A stretch of 64,000 nucleotides of DNA from Aequorivita vitellina (GTDB lineage: Bacteria > Bacteroidota > Bacteroidia > Flavobacteriales > Flavobacteriaceae): assembly GCF_022008365.1 (NCBI RefSeq), contig NZ_JAIRBA010000010.1:42673-106672 (forward strand), in the 5' to 3' direction. A program made the translations under genes and the position numbers. Shown here piece by piece: positions 26,083-35,039 of the stretch. Numbering within the stretch: position 1 is the first letter of the stretch; every line of letters begins with the position of its first letter. The notes under the pieces were generated by a model. It was not told the DNA's origin. It worked only from the letters and a program-made list of their open reading frames with translations, and searched no databases.

Positions 26083-28263
26083 TTATTTTTTACCGATTTT
26101 TCGCTTTAATAATTGCGCATTAATGGCCACTATAATTGTACTCAAACTCATAAATACAGCTCCTACCGCAGGTCCTAAAACAAATCCTGAAGAATACAGA
26201 ACTCCAGCGGCTAATGGTATTGCAACAACGTTATAACCCGTTGCCCATATTAAGTTCTGTATCATTTTATTGTAGGTAGCCTTTCCAAATAAAATTAAGT
26301 TCGCAATATCCTGTGGATTACTGTTTACCAAAATAATGTCTGCTGTTTCTGCTGCCACATCGGTTCCCGAACCTACGGCAATACCCACGTTTGCTTGTGC
26401 CAAAGCGGGTGCATCATTAACGCCATCTCCCGTCATAGCCACAAATTCTCCTTTACCTTGCAATTCTTTTACGATTTCCACTTTTTGGTGTGGCAATACT
26501 TCGGCATAATATCCATCCAATCCAAGTTTATCGCTTACGGCTTTGGCGGTTTTTTCGTTATCGCCAGTTGCCATCAAGACTTTTATGTTGTTCTCTTTAA
26601 AGACCCTTATGGCTTCGGCAGATTCAGGTCTTATTTCATCAGCAAGAGCAATGTATCCTGCTAACGCACCTTCAATTAACACAAATACGACTGTTTCGGC
26701 AGCGTCACTATACGCATCTTCAGGAATGGTGATTTTTTCATCCCTCAAATAACCAGGGCTCACTACTTTCACCTGCTTGCCTTCTACATTTGCCTCTACA
26801 CCTTTTCCTGTAATCGCATTAAAGTTTTCAGGATTGGGAATAGCAACCTTATCTTCCTTAACCCTTTTTATAATACCAACGGCAATAGGATGTTCCGAGC
26901 TTTGCTCCAAGGCACTTGCAAGTCTTAATACTTCATCTGATGTATATTTTTTATCTACCGATTCAATTCGGGTAACGCCAAAATCCCCTTTAGTCAATGT
27001 TCCTGTTTTGTCAAAGAGCAGAGTGGATATTTTGCGTGATTCCTCAAATGCGGTTCTATTACGAATCAATAGCCCATTTTGAGCAGATACTGCGGTAGAA
27101 ATCGCAACTACAAGTGGAATGGCAAGGCCAAGTGCGTGTGGACAAGCGATGACCATAACGGTAACCATTCTTTCTAATGCATAAACGAAAGGGAACCCTA
27201 GAATTAACCAAACTGCCAACGTACCAAATCCTATAGACAAGGCAATATAAGTCAACCACTTTGCTGCTCTATCCGATAGATTTTGCATTTTGGACTTGGT
27301 CTTTTGTGCTTCCTCAACCATTGTGATAACCTTGTTGAGATAACTGTCTTTTCCTGTATGTACCACTTTTACCTTTATGCTGCCATTGCCGTTTACAGAA
27401 CCTCCAATTACTTTATCCTTTTCTTCTTTTTTTACTGGTTTTGATTCTCCTGTTAGCATTGATTCATTCAAGTAACTGGAACCTTCAACAATGATTCCAT
27501 CAGCTGGAACTTTCTCGCCAGGCTTTACTAAAATCACATCGCCTTTTAACAAATCTTCCAAAGGAATGTCTTCTACGGTATCATCCTTTACTCTATGCGC
27601 TTCAGCGGGCATCATACTTACTAAAAGTTGTAAAGCTTTGGAAGCACCCAAAACACTTTTCATTTCTATCCAATGTCCCAATAGCATTATAGCAATTAGT
27701 GTAGAAAGTTCCCAGAAAAAATCCTCTCCACGTAAGCCAAAAACTGTCGCGGTGCTATAAAAGTAGGCAACACTTATAGCCATAGAAATTAGGGTCATCA
27801 TTCCTGGTGCACCTTTTTTTACTTCAGACCAAAATCCTGTTAAAAATGGCCAACCACCGTAAAAATAAACTACGGATGAAAGTGCAAAAAGGATATATTG
27901 GTTTCCGGGAAGCAAAAACTCATATCCAAAAAAGTCCTGAATCATCGGCGAGAAGAACAGTATGGGAATAGTAAGTACAAGGGTTACCCAAAACCGTTTC
28001 CTAAAATCGGCAATCATCATCTTATGATGGTCGTGGCCTGCCATACCCATTGGTATGCTTCCGTGGTCGTGTTTCATCTTTGAATGGTCCATTTTACTGT
28101 GGTCCATCTTGCTATGGTCGTCCGATTTTGGGTCTTCCATTTTTGAGTGGTCCATCTTTGAGTGGTCCATTTTTGAATGGTCGATGTTATCTTCATTCAT
28201 TTTAGAATGGTCCATCTTCGAATGGTCCATTTTTTTGTCCTTGTGATTTTTGTTATTGTCCAT
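26083..28263 (-). CDS. copB: Copper P1B-3 ATPase CopB
   Basis: A 726-residue ATPase with the CPH motif in TM6 (IACPHALGLAIPLV) and MSLSTIIVAINAQ in TM8, which define P1B-3 CopB-type pumps for Cu2+/Cu+ (or Ag+). Instead of an HMA domain it has an N-terminal tail of about 80 residues with eight DHSKM-type units plus HDHGSIPMGM, a His/Met copper trap. DKTGT, SEHPIAVG and GDGVNDAPAL are intact. The same DHSKM units occur in the multicopper oxidase at 54556. It is followed without a gap by an MFS gene. Confidence 0.94.
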   Translation of the reverse strand: MDNNKNHKDKKMDHSKMDHSKMNEDNIDHSKMDHSKMDHSKMEDPKSDDHSKMDHSKMDHSKMKHDHGSIPMGMAGHDHHKMMIADFRKRFWVTLVLTIPILFFSPMIQDFFGYEFLLPGNQYILFALSSVVYFYGGWPFLTGFWSEVKKGAPGMMTLISMAISVAYFYSTATVFGLRGEDFFWELSTLIAIMLLGHWIEMKSVLGASKALQLLVSMMPAEAHRVKDDTVEDIPLEDLLKGDVILVKPGEKVPADGIIVEGSSYLNESMLTGESKPVKKEEKDKVIGGSVNGNGSIKVKVVHTGKDSYLNKVITMVEEAQKTKSKMQNLSDRAAKWLTYIALSIGFGTLAVWLILGFPFVYALERMVTVMVIACPHALGLAIPLVVAISTAVSAQNGLLIRNRTAFEESRKISTLLFDKTGTLTKGDFGVTRIESVDKKYTSDEVLRLASALEQSSEHPIAVGIIKRVKEDKVAIPNPENFNAITGKGVEANVEGKQVKVVSPGYLRDEKITIPEDAYSDAAETVVFVLIEGALAGYIALADEIRPESAEAIRVFKENNIKVLMATGDNEKTAKAVSDKLGLDGYYAEVLPHQKVEIVKELQGKGEFVAMTGDGVNDAPALAQANVGIAVGSGTDVAAETADIILVNSNPQDIANLILFGKATYNKMIQNLIWATGYNVVAIPLAAGVLYSSGFVLGPAVGAVFMSLSTIIVAINAQLLKRKIGKK

Positions 28264-28280
28264 ATAGTTCTATTTAAGTG

Positions 28281-28574
28281 TTATCGTAATTTTTTCCGCA
28301 TTGCTTCAGAAATGTTTTCGGCATATACGCCGTAGGCATCCACCAAAAGACCCTTAATTCCGTTTTTTGATGAAATGGCGTATAAAATGCTATTATCATC
28401 GGTACTGCTCATACCTTCAAAACGATAGGTTTTATCTACTTTGAAATCCTCTGGATGAATCTCAATTTCCAGTGAAGCACATTCCAGGCATTCAGGTTTT
28501 AAGTTAAAATCATAAGGATATTCACTTGCCTGTAAATCGTTAATAGCTTCTGATAGTGTATCGTAATTTTTCAT
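28281..28574 (-). CDS. Small Bacteroidota protein often labelled PRPP synthetase
   Basis: A 97-residue acidic cytosolic protein beginning MKNYDTLSEAINDLQ, with CLECASLEIEIHPEDF and YRFEGMSSTDDNSILYAISS. This family is common in Bacteroidota and databases often label it phosphoribosylpyrophosphate synthetase, though it lacks any Prs fold or PRPP loop. A genuine prs gene lies two genes upstream here, so the link is worth noting. The CxxC could bind metal. True function unknown. Confidence 0.75.
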   Translation of the reverse strand: MKNYDTLSEAINDLQASEYPYDFNLKPECLECASLEIEIHPEDFKVDKTYRFEGMSSTDDNSILYAISSKNGIKGLLVDAYGVYAENISEAMRKKLR

Positions 28575-28580
28575 CTGTCT

Positions 28581-29225
28581 TTATTTATAGTTTATTGTAA
28601 AATAGCTGTTATCTGCTTCTGAAAATTTCTGAAAAGTCAATAATCCTTTTTCATTTAATTTTTCAATAACAGTATAATTGAATTGCTTGATGCGAATACC
28701 CCAGGCATAGGCCTTAATATTTATTTTTGATTTAATAGTGTTTTTGCCAGCTTCTAATTTTCGATCGTAAATTTTTATGATGCTTTTTGAACCGAAAAAA
28801 TTCAACAAGCCCGAGTCAAAACTCATTTCCAATTCAATATTTTTCAGATTATCCAAATTGTATAGTTCTTTAAATTTCTTTGAAGTGGTGTTGATTTCTG
28901 TTTTCTTTGATTTTGGATTGGAAAACGGGAAAGCCATTACCACTACACTTGCTTCATCAGGCTTGCAACGATAGGTTGTGGTGTATTTATCGGTCAATTT
29001 TTTGTCTTTATCAAACAATTCCGTAACTACCTCAATTTCATAGTATCCATTTTTCTTTATTGTTTCACTGGCTTTGAAAGTTTGTTTATTTAAAAAAGAA
29101 CCATTTTCATCAAAGTTTTCCCGAATAACAACTCTGCCTGAAATCTGCCCAATGAGCATTTCAGTTTGTCCAGTCATTGTGATGCTGAATAAAGTGATTA
29201 GTACTATAAAGCCTTGTTTTCTCAT
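28581..29225 (-). CDS. Secreted protein, DUF3108-like
   Basis: A 214-residue protein with a signal peptide (FIVLITLFSITMTGQ). The mature part is beta-rich, with TYRCKPDEASVVVMAFPF and a C-terminal FQKFSEADNSYFTINYK; it resembles DUF3108-type periplasmic proteins, weakly. Its ATG overlaps the prs stop by 4 nt (ATGA), so it is translationally coupled to PRPP synthetase, an odd partner for an exported protein. Function unknown. Confidence 0.6.
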   Translation of the reverse strand: MRKQGFIVLITLFSITMTGQTEMLIGQISGRVVIRENFDENGSFLNKQTFKASETIKKNGYYEIEVVTELFDKDKKLTDKYTTTYRCKPDEASVVVMAFPFSNPKSKKTEINTTSKKFKELYNLDNLKNIELEMSFDSGLLNFFGSKSIIKIYDRKLEAGKNTIKSKINIKAYAWGIRIKQFNYTVIEKLNEKGLLTFQKFSEADNSYFTINYK

Positions 29226-30115
29226 ATCTGGTGCATTAATTTTTTCACCTCTTTTGCCATAATATCACTTAAATCTATTCCATTTGTAGGATGCGGGATG
29301 GTATTACAAGTCACTATTTTTTCCACCCCGGAACCCAATAAATCTTTATAGGAATTTCCTGAAAAAACGGCGTGAATGCCTACGCAGATAGGTGGTTTCA
29401 TTCCTGCTTTTTTCAAATGTTGTACGGTTTCAATCATTGTTCGGGCTGTGGAAATAATATCATCTACCAAAATGGGTGTAGCATCTTTATATATATCCAC
29501 ATCGGGAACAGAGACCTCTACATCACGGTCACCGTGGCGCATCTTTTGTAATACTATAAATGGTGCTCCAGCATTTTTGGCGACTTCTGAAACCCATTGT
29601 TCACTTTCCGAATCAGGTCCGATAAGTACCGGGTTTTTGATGTTTTCCTTGATCCAATTTGAAATGGCATCGGCAGCGTGAATCACTTTGTTTGGAATTT
29701 GATACACTTCACCCAACGAGCTAATTCTATGTAAGTGCGGGTCAACTGTGGTAATGCTATCGGCGAAACCAGAAATCAATTTTCCGAAGAAACCGGAAGT
29801 CACTCCTTCTCCTTCATTAAATACTTTGTCCTGCCGCATATACGCCAAATAAGGTGCTACCAAACAAGTACACATAGCGCCTAATGATTTGGCTGTGTGA
29901 CTTAGAAAATAAAGCGGTAATAGTTTTTCATCCGGTTCGTGTAAGGTACATACCAGTACCACACATTTATCTTTAACATCAGACAATATGCGCGTGTATG
30001 ATTCTCCGTCAGGGAATTTCCTTAATGTGGCTTGACCCACTTCAGCATCCATTTTTGTAGCCATTAGTTCTGTGAGTTCTTCATTTCCGGGAAGACTGAA
30101 TAATATTGTTTTCAT
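29222..30115 (-). CDS. prs: Ribose-phosphate pyrophosphokinase (PRPP synthetase)
   Basis: A 297-residue enzyme: ribose 5-phosphate + ATP gives PRPP + AMP. The start of the fold, FPDGESYTRI, is present; YMRQDKVFNEGEGVTS is the catalytic flexible loop region, and PILVDDIISTARTMIE is the PRPP-binding loop. At 297 residues and with this loop it resembles the short archaeal (class III) enzymes more than the longer allosteric bacterial ones. It lies 10 nt after an AMP phosphorylase-family gene, which could recycle the AMP it makes. The housekeeping prs would be elsewhere in the genome. Confidence 0.92.
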   Translation of the reverse strand: MKTILFSLPGNEELTELMATKMDAEVGQATLRKFPDGESYTRILSDVKDKCVVLVCTLHEPDEKLLPLYFLSHTAKSLGAMCTCLVAPYLAYMRQDKVFNEGEGVTSGFFGKLISGFADSITTVDPHLHRISSLGEVYQIPNKVIHAADAISNWIKENIKNPVLIGPDSESEQWVSEVAKNAGAPFIVLQKMRHGDRDVEVSVPDVDIYKDATPILVDDIISTARTMIETVQHLKKAGMKPPICVGIHAVFSGNSYKDLLGSGVEKIVTCNTIPHPTNGIDLSDIMAKEVKKLMHQI

Positions 30116-30125
30116 AGTATGTTCT

Positions 30126-31628
30126 TTAATTTATAGTTATGATGTCGTTATGGTTGTTTTCATATTCCAAGGCATAATTAAGTTCACCTTTGGATTCAGC
30201 ATATATGGTATAAAGCAGTTGGTTCTCTTCGATTTGTTCTCCCAAATGCACATTTAGAAGAATCCCTGCCGATTTAGATTGTGGTGCTCCAGAAAGCTTG
30301 GCCAGTTTTGCAATTTTACGGTTATCAATTCGTTGCAAAACGCCTGACTTTTCAGCTTTAATTTCAATTTTATAAGGTGCTAAAACTGGTTTTGAAAATT
30401 GACCTTGCGCCTTACAAATGGCTATGAATTTTTCATATGCTTTTCCAGATTTGAGAAGTTGATTTGCGGTTACTAATCCTTTCCCTTTTTCTACTTTACC
30501 AGAAAGCTCTATTAGTTCAGCGGCTAAAAGCAATGCTCTTTCTGTTAAGTCTTTAGGTGCATCTGCTTCATTTTTCAATACTTTTAAAATATCAATGGCT
30601 TCTAAAGTTGGACCGATACCCCTTCCAACAGGCTGCGTGCCATCCGTAACTACAACTTTTACATTCAACCCAACAGCAGTTCCAACAGTTTCCATATGAT
30701 TTTTTAGTTTTTCTGCCATTTCGGTACTGCGAACCTTGGCGGTTTCTCCCACGGGAATATCAATGACCACGTGAGTAGAACCAGCTGCTGCCTTTTTAGA
30801 GAGTACTGAAGCAATGAGCTGACCTTCACTATCGATATCCAAAGCTTTTTCAATTTTAATGAGCACATCGTCGGCAGGACTTAATTGCGCTGTACCTCCC
30901 CAGACAAAACATCCTCCTTCTTTTTCGACTACAGCTTTTATTTCTTCGGAAGAGAGCGTTACATTGGTCAGTACTTCCATTGTATCTGCTGTGCCTGCTG
31001 GCGAAGTGATTGCCCGTGAGGATGTTTTTGGCATAGTAAGACCATACGCGGCAACAATGGCAACTACCAATGGTGTTGTCCTATTGCCAGGCAATCCGCC
31101 AATACAATGTTTGTCGACCACGATATCCTTGTTCCAGTTCAGTTGCTTTCCGGAAGCAATCATTGCTTTAGTAAGGTCACTTATTTCATCAATATCCATT
31201 CGGTCGCCAGCACAGGCAGTAATAAATGCCGAAAGGTGGATGTTGGAATAATCGCCTTCCACGATATCGGTTATGATGTTGTTATAGGCCTTATAATCCA
31301 GTTTTTTGTTATAGATTTTTGCCCTGACGTGGCTTAAGGATTCAATAGGCTCTAAATGGGAAACATATAATGTATCGTTTGGGGAAACATTGAGTTTTTT
31401 CGCAGCAGCATCTGATAGTCCGATTTCATTAGGCAACAGAATATCAGAATTCAGGACATTAAGACTTGCTACGATTGATGTATTTGCATTGGATATTCTT
31501 ATTCGGGTAAGTGCCTCAAACCCTTCTGAAATACAGACGTGGCAATCTTCGCGCATATACACTACATTTTCGTTTTGGGTATAGATTCCGAGATGTTTAT
31601 ATTTTAATATGTTTGAGTGTGTGTCCAT
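30126..31628 (-). CDS. AMP phosphorylase / thymidine phosphorylase-family enzyme
   Basis: A 500-residue member of the thymidine phosphorylase superfamily, close in layout to archaeal AMP phosphorylase. After an N-terminal extension of about 80 residues comes the glycosyltransferase domain with DKHCIGGLPGNRTTPLV and SSRAITSPAGTADTMEVL, both near-identical in archaeal AMPpase, and then GRGIGPTLEAIDIL. The archaeal enzyme converts AMP + Pi to ribose 1,5-bisphosphate + adenine. No ribose 1,5-bisphosphate isomerase or RuBisCO gene is present here. A thymidine phosphorylase activity cannot be excluded. Confidence 0.9.
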   Translation of the reverse strand: MDTHSNILKYKHLGIYTQNENVVYMREDCHVCISEGFEALTRIRISNANTSIVASLNVLNSDILLPNEIGLSDAAAKKLNVSPNDTLYVSHLEPIESLSHVRAKIYNKKLDYKAYNNIITDIVEGDYSNIHLSAFITACAGDRMDIDEISDLTKAMIASGKQLNWNKDIVVDKHCIGGLPGNRTTPLVVAIVAAYGLTMPKTSSRAITSPAGTADTMEVLTNVTLSSEEIKAVVEKEGGCFVWGGTAQLSPADDVLIKIEKALDIDSEGQLIASVLSKKAAAGSTHVVIDIPVGETAKVRSTEMAEKLKNHMETVGTAVGLNVKVVVTDGTQPVGRGIGPTLEAIDILKVLKNEADAPKDLTERALLLAAELIELSGKVEKGKGLVTANQLLKSGKAYEKFIAICKAQGQFSKPVLAPYKIEIKAEKSGVLQRIDNRKIAKLAKLSGAPQSKSAGILLNVHLGEQIEENQLLYTIYAESKGELNYALEYENNHNDIITIN

Positions 31629-31656
31629 ATTTTATTGGTTGTTGTGATTTTTCGAT

Positions 31657-33033
31657 TTATTCTATTTCTTCGATAGTGTATAATTGCGGAATTTCTGCAT
31701 CCCACCCATAGGTTTCCTTGATGCCTTTTTGCAATGCTTCTGCACTCTCTTTTTCACCGTGTACAATGAAAATACGTTCGGGTTTGTTTTTTATCTTATC
31801 CATCCAGTCCATAAGTTCTGCGTGGTCTGCGTGTGCCGAAAGCCCTTCAATTTCTACTACTTGCATTTTAAACGGCACCCATTTTCCATATACTTTTAGT
31901 TCTTTTTCACCTTCCAATAATTTTCTGCCACGAGTGCCTTCAGCTTGATAGCCTACAAAAAGTAAGGTGTTATTTGGATTTTGTGCCTGTGTTTCAAGAT
32001 AGTTTAGCATTCTTCCCCCTGTGAGCATTCCGCTTCCTGCAATCACGATTTTGGGTTTATTATCAGTCCGTAATTCCATAGTTTCTCGATAACTGCTTAC
32101 AACGGTAAAGTGTGAGCACATTTCATCACATTCATTATCTTCTAATCGATGCCAATCTCTGGTGCGGTGGAACAGCTCCAATACATTCGCTCCCATTGGG
32201 CTATCCATAATCATTTGTACTTTGGGTATTTTATTCTCCTTGAGCAATCTCCAGAATATAAGCATCATCAGTTGGGCACGTTCTACCGAAAAACTTGGAA
32301 TAAATAAGCTGCCACCTCTATTGACAGTATCATTGACCAATTTTTCAATCTGCGGAAGCGCTTCCACTTCATCAGGATGAAACCTTCCACCATAAGTGGA
32401 TTCAATAAATAGTATATCCGCCTTTTTTGGTTTTAGAGGTTGATAGAGCAATAAATCATTGGTTCTTCCAATATCTCCCGAAAAGACAAAACGTTTTCCG
32501 TGTATATCCAACTCGATGTAGGTAGCGCCAAGAATGTGTCCGTTGTATTGGAATCGAGCCCTGATACCATCAAACAATGGAATCCATTGGGATTGCGGAA
32601 TACCCTTAAAATGAGGGATAGTTTTTTCTACATCCTTTAGGTCGTACAATGGTTCAGCAGGATTATGTTTGGAATAGCCTTCTTTATTGGCACGTTCTGC
32701 TTCTTGTTCCTGAATTTTTGCACTATCATTCAAAATGATTTTTGCGATGTCCAAGGTGGGATTGGTGCCGTAAATGGGCCCTTTGAAACCTTGTTTTACC
32801 AATCTCGGCAAATATCCTGTATGGTCCATATGGCCGTGGGTAAGCAAAACAGCGTCAATATCAGCAACATTAACGGGTGGATACTCCCAGTTTTTAAGGC
32901 GTAATTCTTTTAACCCTTGAAAAAGTCCGCAGTCTATCAGTATTTTTTTATCTCCTGTATCCACTAAATATTTTGAGCCAGTTACCGTGCCTGCCGCTCC
33001 TAAAAAGTGAATGTTTATTTTATTGTTTTTCAT
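31657..33033 (-). CDS. MBL-fold beta-CASP RNA nuclease
   Basis: A 458-residue metallo-beta-lactamase/beta-CASP protein. It has the zinc motif LLTHGHMDHTGYLPR, FSGDIGRTND, the beta-CASP domain with SPMGANVLELF, and the C-terminal GLSAHADHAELMDW and FIVHGEKESAEAL. The family includes CPSF-73-like exo/endonucleases that process RNA. It lies between the AMPpase-family gene and the ATP-cone protein. RNA breakdown would feed nucleoside monophosphates to AMP phosphorylase, which would make functional sense; that link is inference. Confidence 0.92.
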   Translation of the reverse strand: MKNNKINIHFLGAAGTVTGSKYLVDTGDKKILIDCGLFQGLKELRLKNWEYPPVNVADIDAVLLTHGHMDHTGYLPRLVKQGFKGPIYGTNPTLDIAKIILNDSAKIQEQEAERANKEGYSKHNPAEPLYDLKDVEKTIPHFKGIPQSQWIPLFDGIRARFQYNGHILGATYIELDIHGKRFVFSGDIGRTNDLLLYQPLKPKKADILFIESTYGGRFHPDEVEALPQIEKLVNDTVNRGGSLFIPSFSVERAQLMMLIFWRLLKENKIPKVQMIMDSPMGANVLELFHRTRDWHRLEDNECDEMCSHFTVVSSYRETMELRTDNKPKIVIAGSGMLTGGRMLNYLETQAQNPNNTLLFVGYQAEGTRGRKLLEGEKELKVYGKWVPFKMQVVEIEGLSAHADHAELMDWMDKIKNKPERIFIVHGEKESAEALQKGIKETYGWDAEIPQLYTIEEIE

Positions 33034-33048
33034 CTTTGTAGTACTTAT

Positions 33049-33303
33049 TTAGTGTCCTCCACAGCAGGAAGGTGTGTTTCCTTTATCTTGATTTGATTTG
33101 CTCAATTCCGCTATCTCATTATACAGATTACGGGAATCTTCTTTGATAAAAAGCGCCAATTTCTTAACGGATTCAGGTTCAAAGTTTACCATCCCCAATA
33201 CTATTTCAAGGGCTTCTTCAAGTAGTTTTGGATCATCTTCCAATGCTTGGTAAAATGGCTCCAAATCTATTGTGTTCTGTTTTTGGGTTTCATCTGTTTT
33301 CAT
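33049..33303 (-). CDS. Small protein with C-terminal CCGGH
   Basis: An 84-residue acidic helical protein (PFYQALEDDPKLLEEALEIV, then LALFIKEDSRNLYNEIAEL) that ends NTPSCCGGH, a possible metal-binding tail. No family recognised. It sits 15 nt before the nuclease gene start in the same operon. The helical part may be a protein-interaction domain. Function unknown. Confidence 0.6.
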   Translation of the reverse strand: MKTDETQKQNTIDLEPFYQALEDDPKLLEEALEIVLGMVNFEPESVKKLALFIKEDSRNLYNEIAELSKSNQDKGNTPSCCGGH

Positions 33304-33344
33304 CTGGTTATTTTAAGATTATTGAACTATTATATCATTTACTC

Positions 33345-34187
33345 TTAAGTGCTTTGGCACAGCTCTTTTGAATCTGCCAAAATATTTTTGTGCCTTTTTT
33401 TGTCAACCCCTATCTGCTCTAATAACGCAGGATTTTCGTGAAGCTCTTTACAGAGCACAATTCCCTTGTCCAATAGCTTTGATTTCTCAGCTTTGGTCAG
33501 CGTTGTCAATGCGGTCAATGGGTGCAGACCAGCTTTATCTATTCTGTCTTTTAACCCGTTATCCATTGGGTAATCCCAACTTGTCAATAATAACCCAACG
33601 CATTTACCATATTGTACCGCATCACTTGTAAATCGTGTATTTGTATAGACGCCTCCTTTGTGAAGTTTAGTATCGTGACCTATTTGGCGTTCCCAATTTT
33701 TTTCTACATCTAAAAATCTTGAATTGATGTATAATGGAATCTTCACGTTGCAAACTCGGCCTTGATCGCTATGGTATTTGCATTCAATCATATAATGATT
33801 ATTGTCTTTTTGCGCTATCACATCTATTTCGTGTTGAACACAATTACCTTGTACAATCACACCAACTTGTGTTGCAAATCCTTCGTGAGCTAATAGCTGG
33901 CCTACCAATTTTTCAAAAGGAAAACCCGTTGGTCCCAGTTCCATCAACGCTTTTTTAAGTTTGTATTTTGATGCACTTACTCTCGATTTGGACCTAAGCA
34001 TCTTGAAAGCCAATTGATAGATTTTCTTGGTGGTCATTCCTTCTTCAATCTGCTCTTGTACTTTCCGGGCTATATCTTGAATAATATCCTCATCTGCCCG
34101 CGAACGTCGCAGGGAGTTGATGAGTTTGTTTACATCAAAGGATTCATACTCACCAGAATATTTTTTTATTAAGACTGATTTATTCAT
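33345..34187 (-). CDS. ATP-cone domain fused to PD-(D/E)XK nuclease-like domain
   Basis: A 280-residue protein in two parts. Residues 1-90 form an ATP cone (VLIKKYSGEYESFDVNKL, then GMTTKKIYQLAFKML), the nucleotide-sensing module of ribonucleotide reductase and NrdR. Residues 95-215 form a restriction-endonuclease-like fold with HEIDVIAQKDN and MIECKYH, matching the D...ExK active site (Mrr-like). It may cut or bind nucleic acid depending on ATP/dATP level. It lies 2 nt downstream of a Usp gene. Confidence 0.88.
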   Translation of the reverse strand: MNKSVLIKKYSGEYESFDVNKLINSLRRSRADEDIIQDIARKVQEQIEEGMTTKKIYQLAFKMLRSKSRVSASKYKLKKALMELGPTGFPFEKLVGQLLAHEGFATQVGVIVQGNCVQHEIDVIAQKDNNHYMIECKYHSDQGRVCNVKIPLYINSRFLDVEKNWERQIGHDTKLHKGGVYTNTRFTSDAVQYGKCVGLLLTSWDYPMDNGLKDRIDKAGLHPLTALTTLTKAEKSKLLDKGIVLCKELHENPALLEQIGVDKKRHKNILADSKELCQST

Positions 34188-34189
34188 TT

Positions 34190-35020
34190 TTACATTTTAA
34201 TAGTCATTACTGGTAGTTCGGAGTGATTGGTAATACCCTCTGCGATGCTTTTAGAGAATAAGCTTAAAAAGCCTGTACGTCCGTGTGTACACATTGCAAT
34301 TAAATCGGCATTTTTATATCGTAAAAAATTGTTTATCCCTGTTTCTACGTCAGGTTCGTTATATACGTTCATTGAGAAGTTATCCAAATCCGGGAATTTT
34401 TTCAGGAACTCATTGATGGGGTTCAACCCTTGTTCTATACTGTTAAAATCGGTCTGAGTATTGACCCTCAATAAATGGATATGTGCACCGCATTTTTCAG
34501 CAATCGAAATAACCTGCTTAAATGCATCGCTTACATCTTGAAGAAAATCTGAAACAAAAACGATATCCTTAAAAGGAAAGGATACTTCTTCATCCTTGAC
34601 TACAACAACCGGTACATCAGCTTTCCTAACAATTTTTTCTACGTTGCTTCCCATTAACTCACGTATACCGCCTCGGGTGCCACTACTTCCCGTAACTATA
34701 AAATCGTGATGAAAATGACCCGAATGTTTAAGGATATTTGCCTGACCACCATCAAATTCAAGGAAAGTCCTACATTCAAGACCTTGTCGTTCTGCTTTTT
34801 TCTCCAGTTCTCTCAGGTAGGCTTTTGCGATGCCTATTTGCTTTACTGTTTCTGGGTACTGTTTTTCTTTTTGTTTATCCAACTTTACCCATTCTACTGG
34901 GGTTTTCATCAAATGGAAAAAATGGATTTCGGAATTGTAAAGCTTTGCCATTTCAATTCCGAGTTCTTCTGCTTTATTGCAATTTTTTGAAAAGTCTGTT
35001 GGTACGAGTATGTTTTTCAT
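34190..35020 (-). CDS. Universal stress protein, two Usp domains
   Basis: A 276-residue tandem UspA protein. Each half has the Rossmann-like Usp fold: ILVPTDFSKNCNKAEELGIE at the start, then FIVTGSSGTRGGIRELMGSN (the G-x2-G-x9-G ATP-binding signature region), and ICM-like second half with LIAMCTHGRTGFLSLFSKSI. Likely binds ATP or AMP and acts in stress adaptation. It is 2 nt upstream of the ATP-cone gene, so the two nucleotide-binding proteins are coexpressed. Confidence 0.9.
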   Translation of the reverse strand: MKNILVPTDFSKNCNKAEELGIEMAKLYNSEIHFFHLMKTPVEWVKLDKQKEKQYPETVKQIGIAKAYLRELEKKAERQGLECRTFLEFDGGQANILKHSGHFHHDFIVTGSSGTRGGIRELMGSNVEKIVRKADVPVVVVKDEEVSFPFKDIVFVSDFLQDVSDAFKQVISIAEKCGAHIHLLRVNTQTDFNSIEQGLNPINEFLKKFPDLDNFSMNVYNEPDVETGINNFLRYKNADLIAMCTHGRTGFLSLFSKSIAEGITNHSELPVMTIKM

Positions 35021-35039
35021 AATTTTTTATTTTAAAATT

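Noticed and set aside
28080..28250. Short regular repeats resembling a CRISPR array
   Set aside because: They are in-frame DHSKM codons of CopB with variable short spacing; no spacers and no cas genes.
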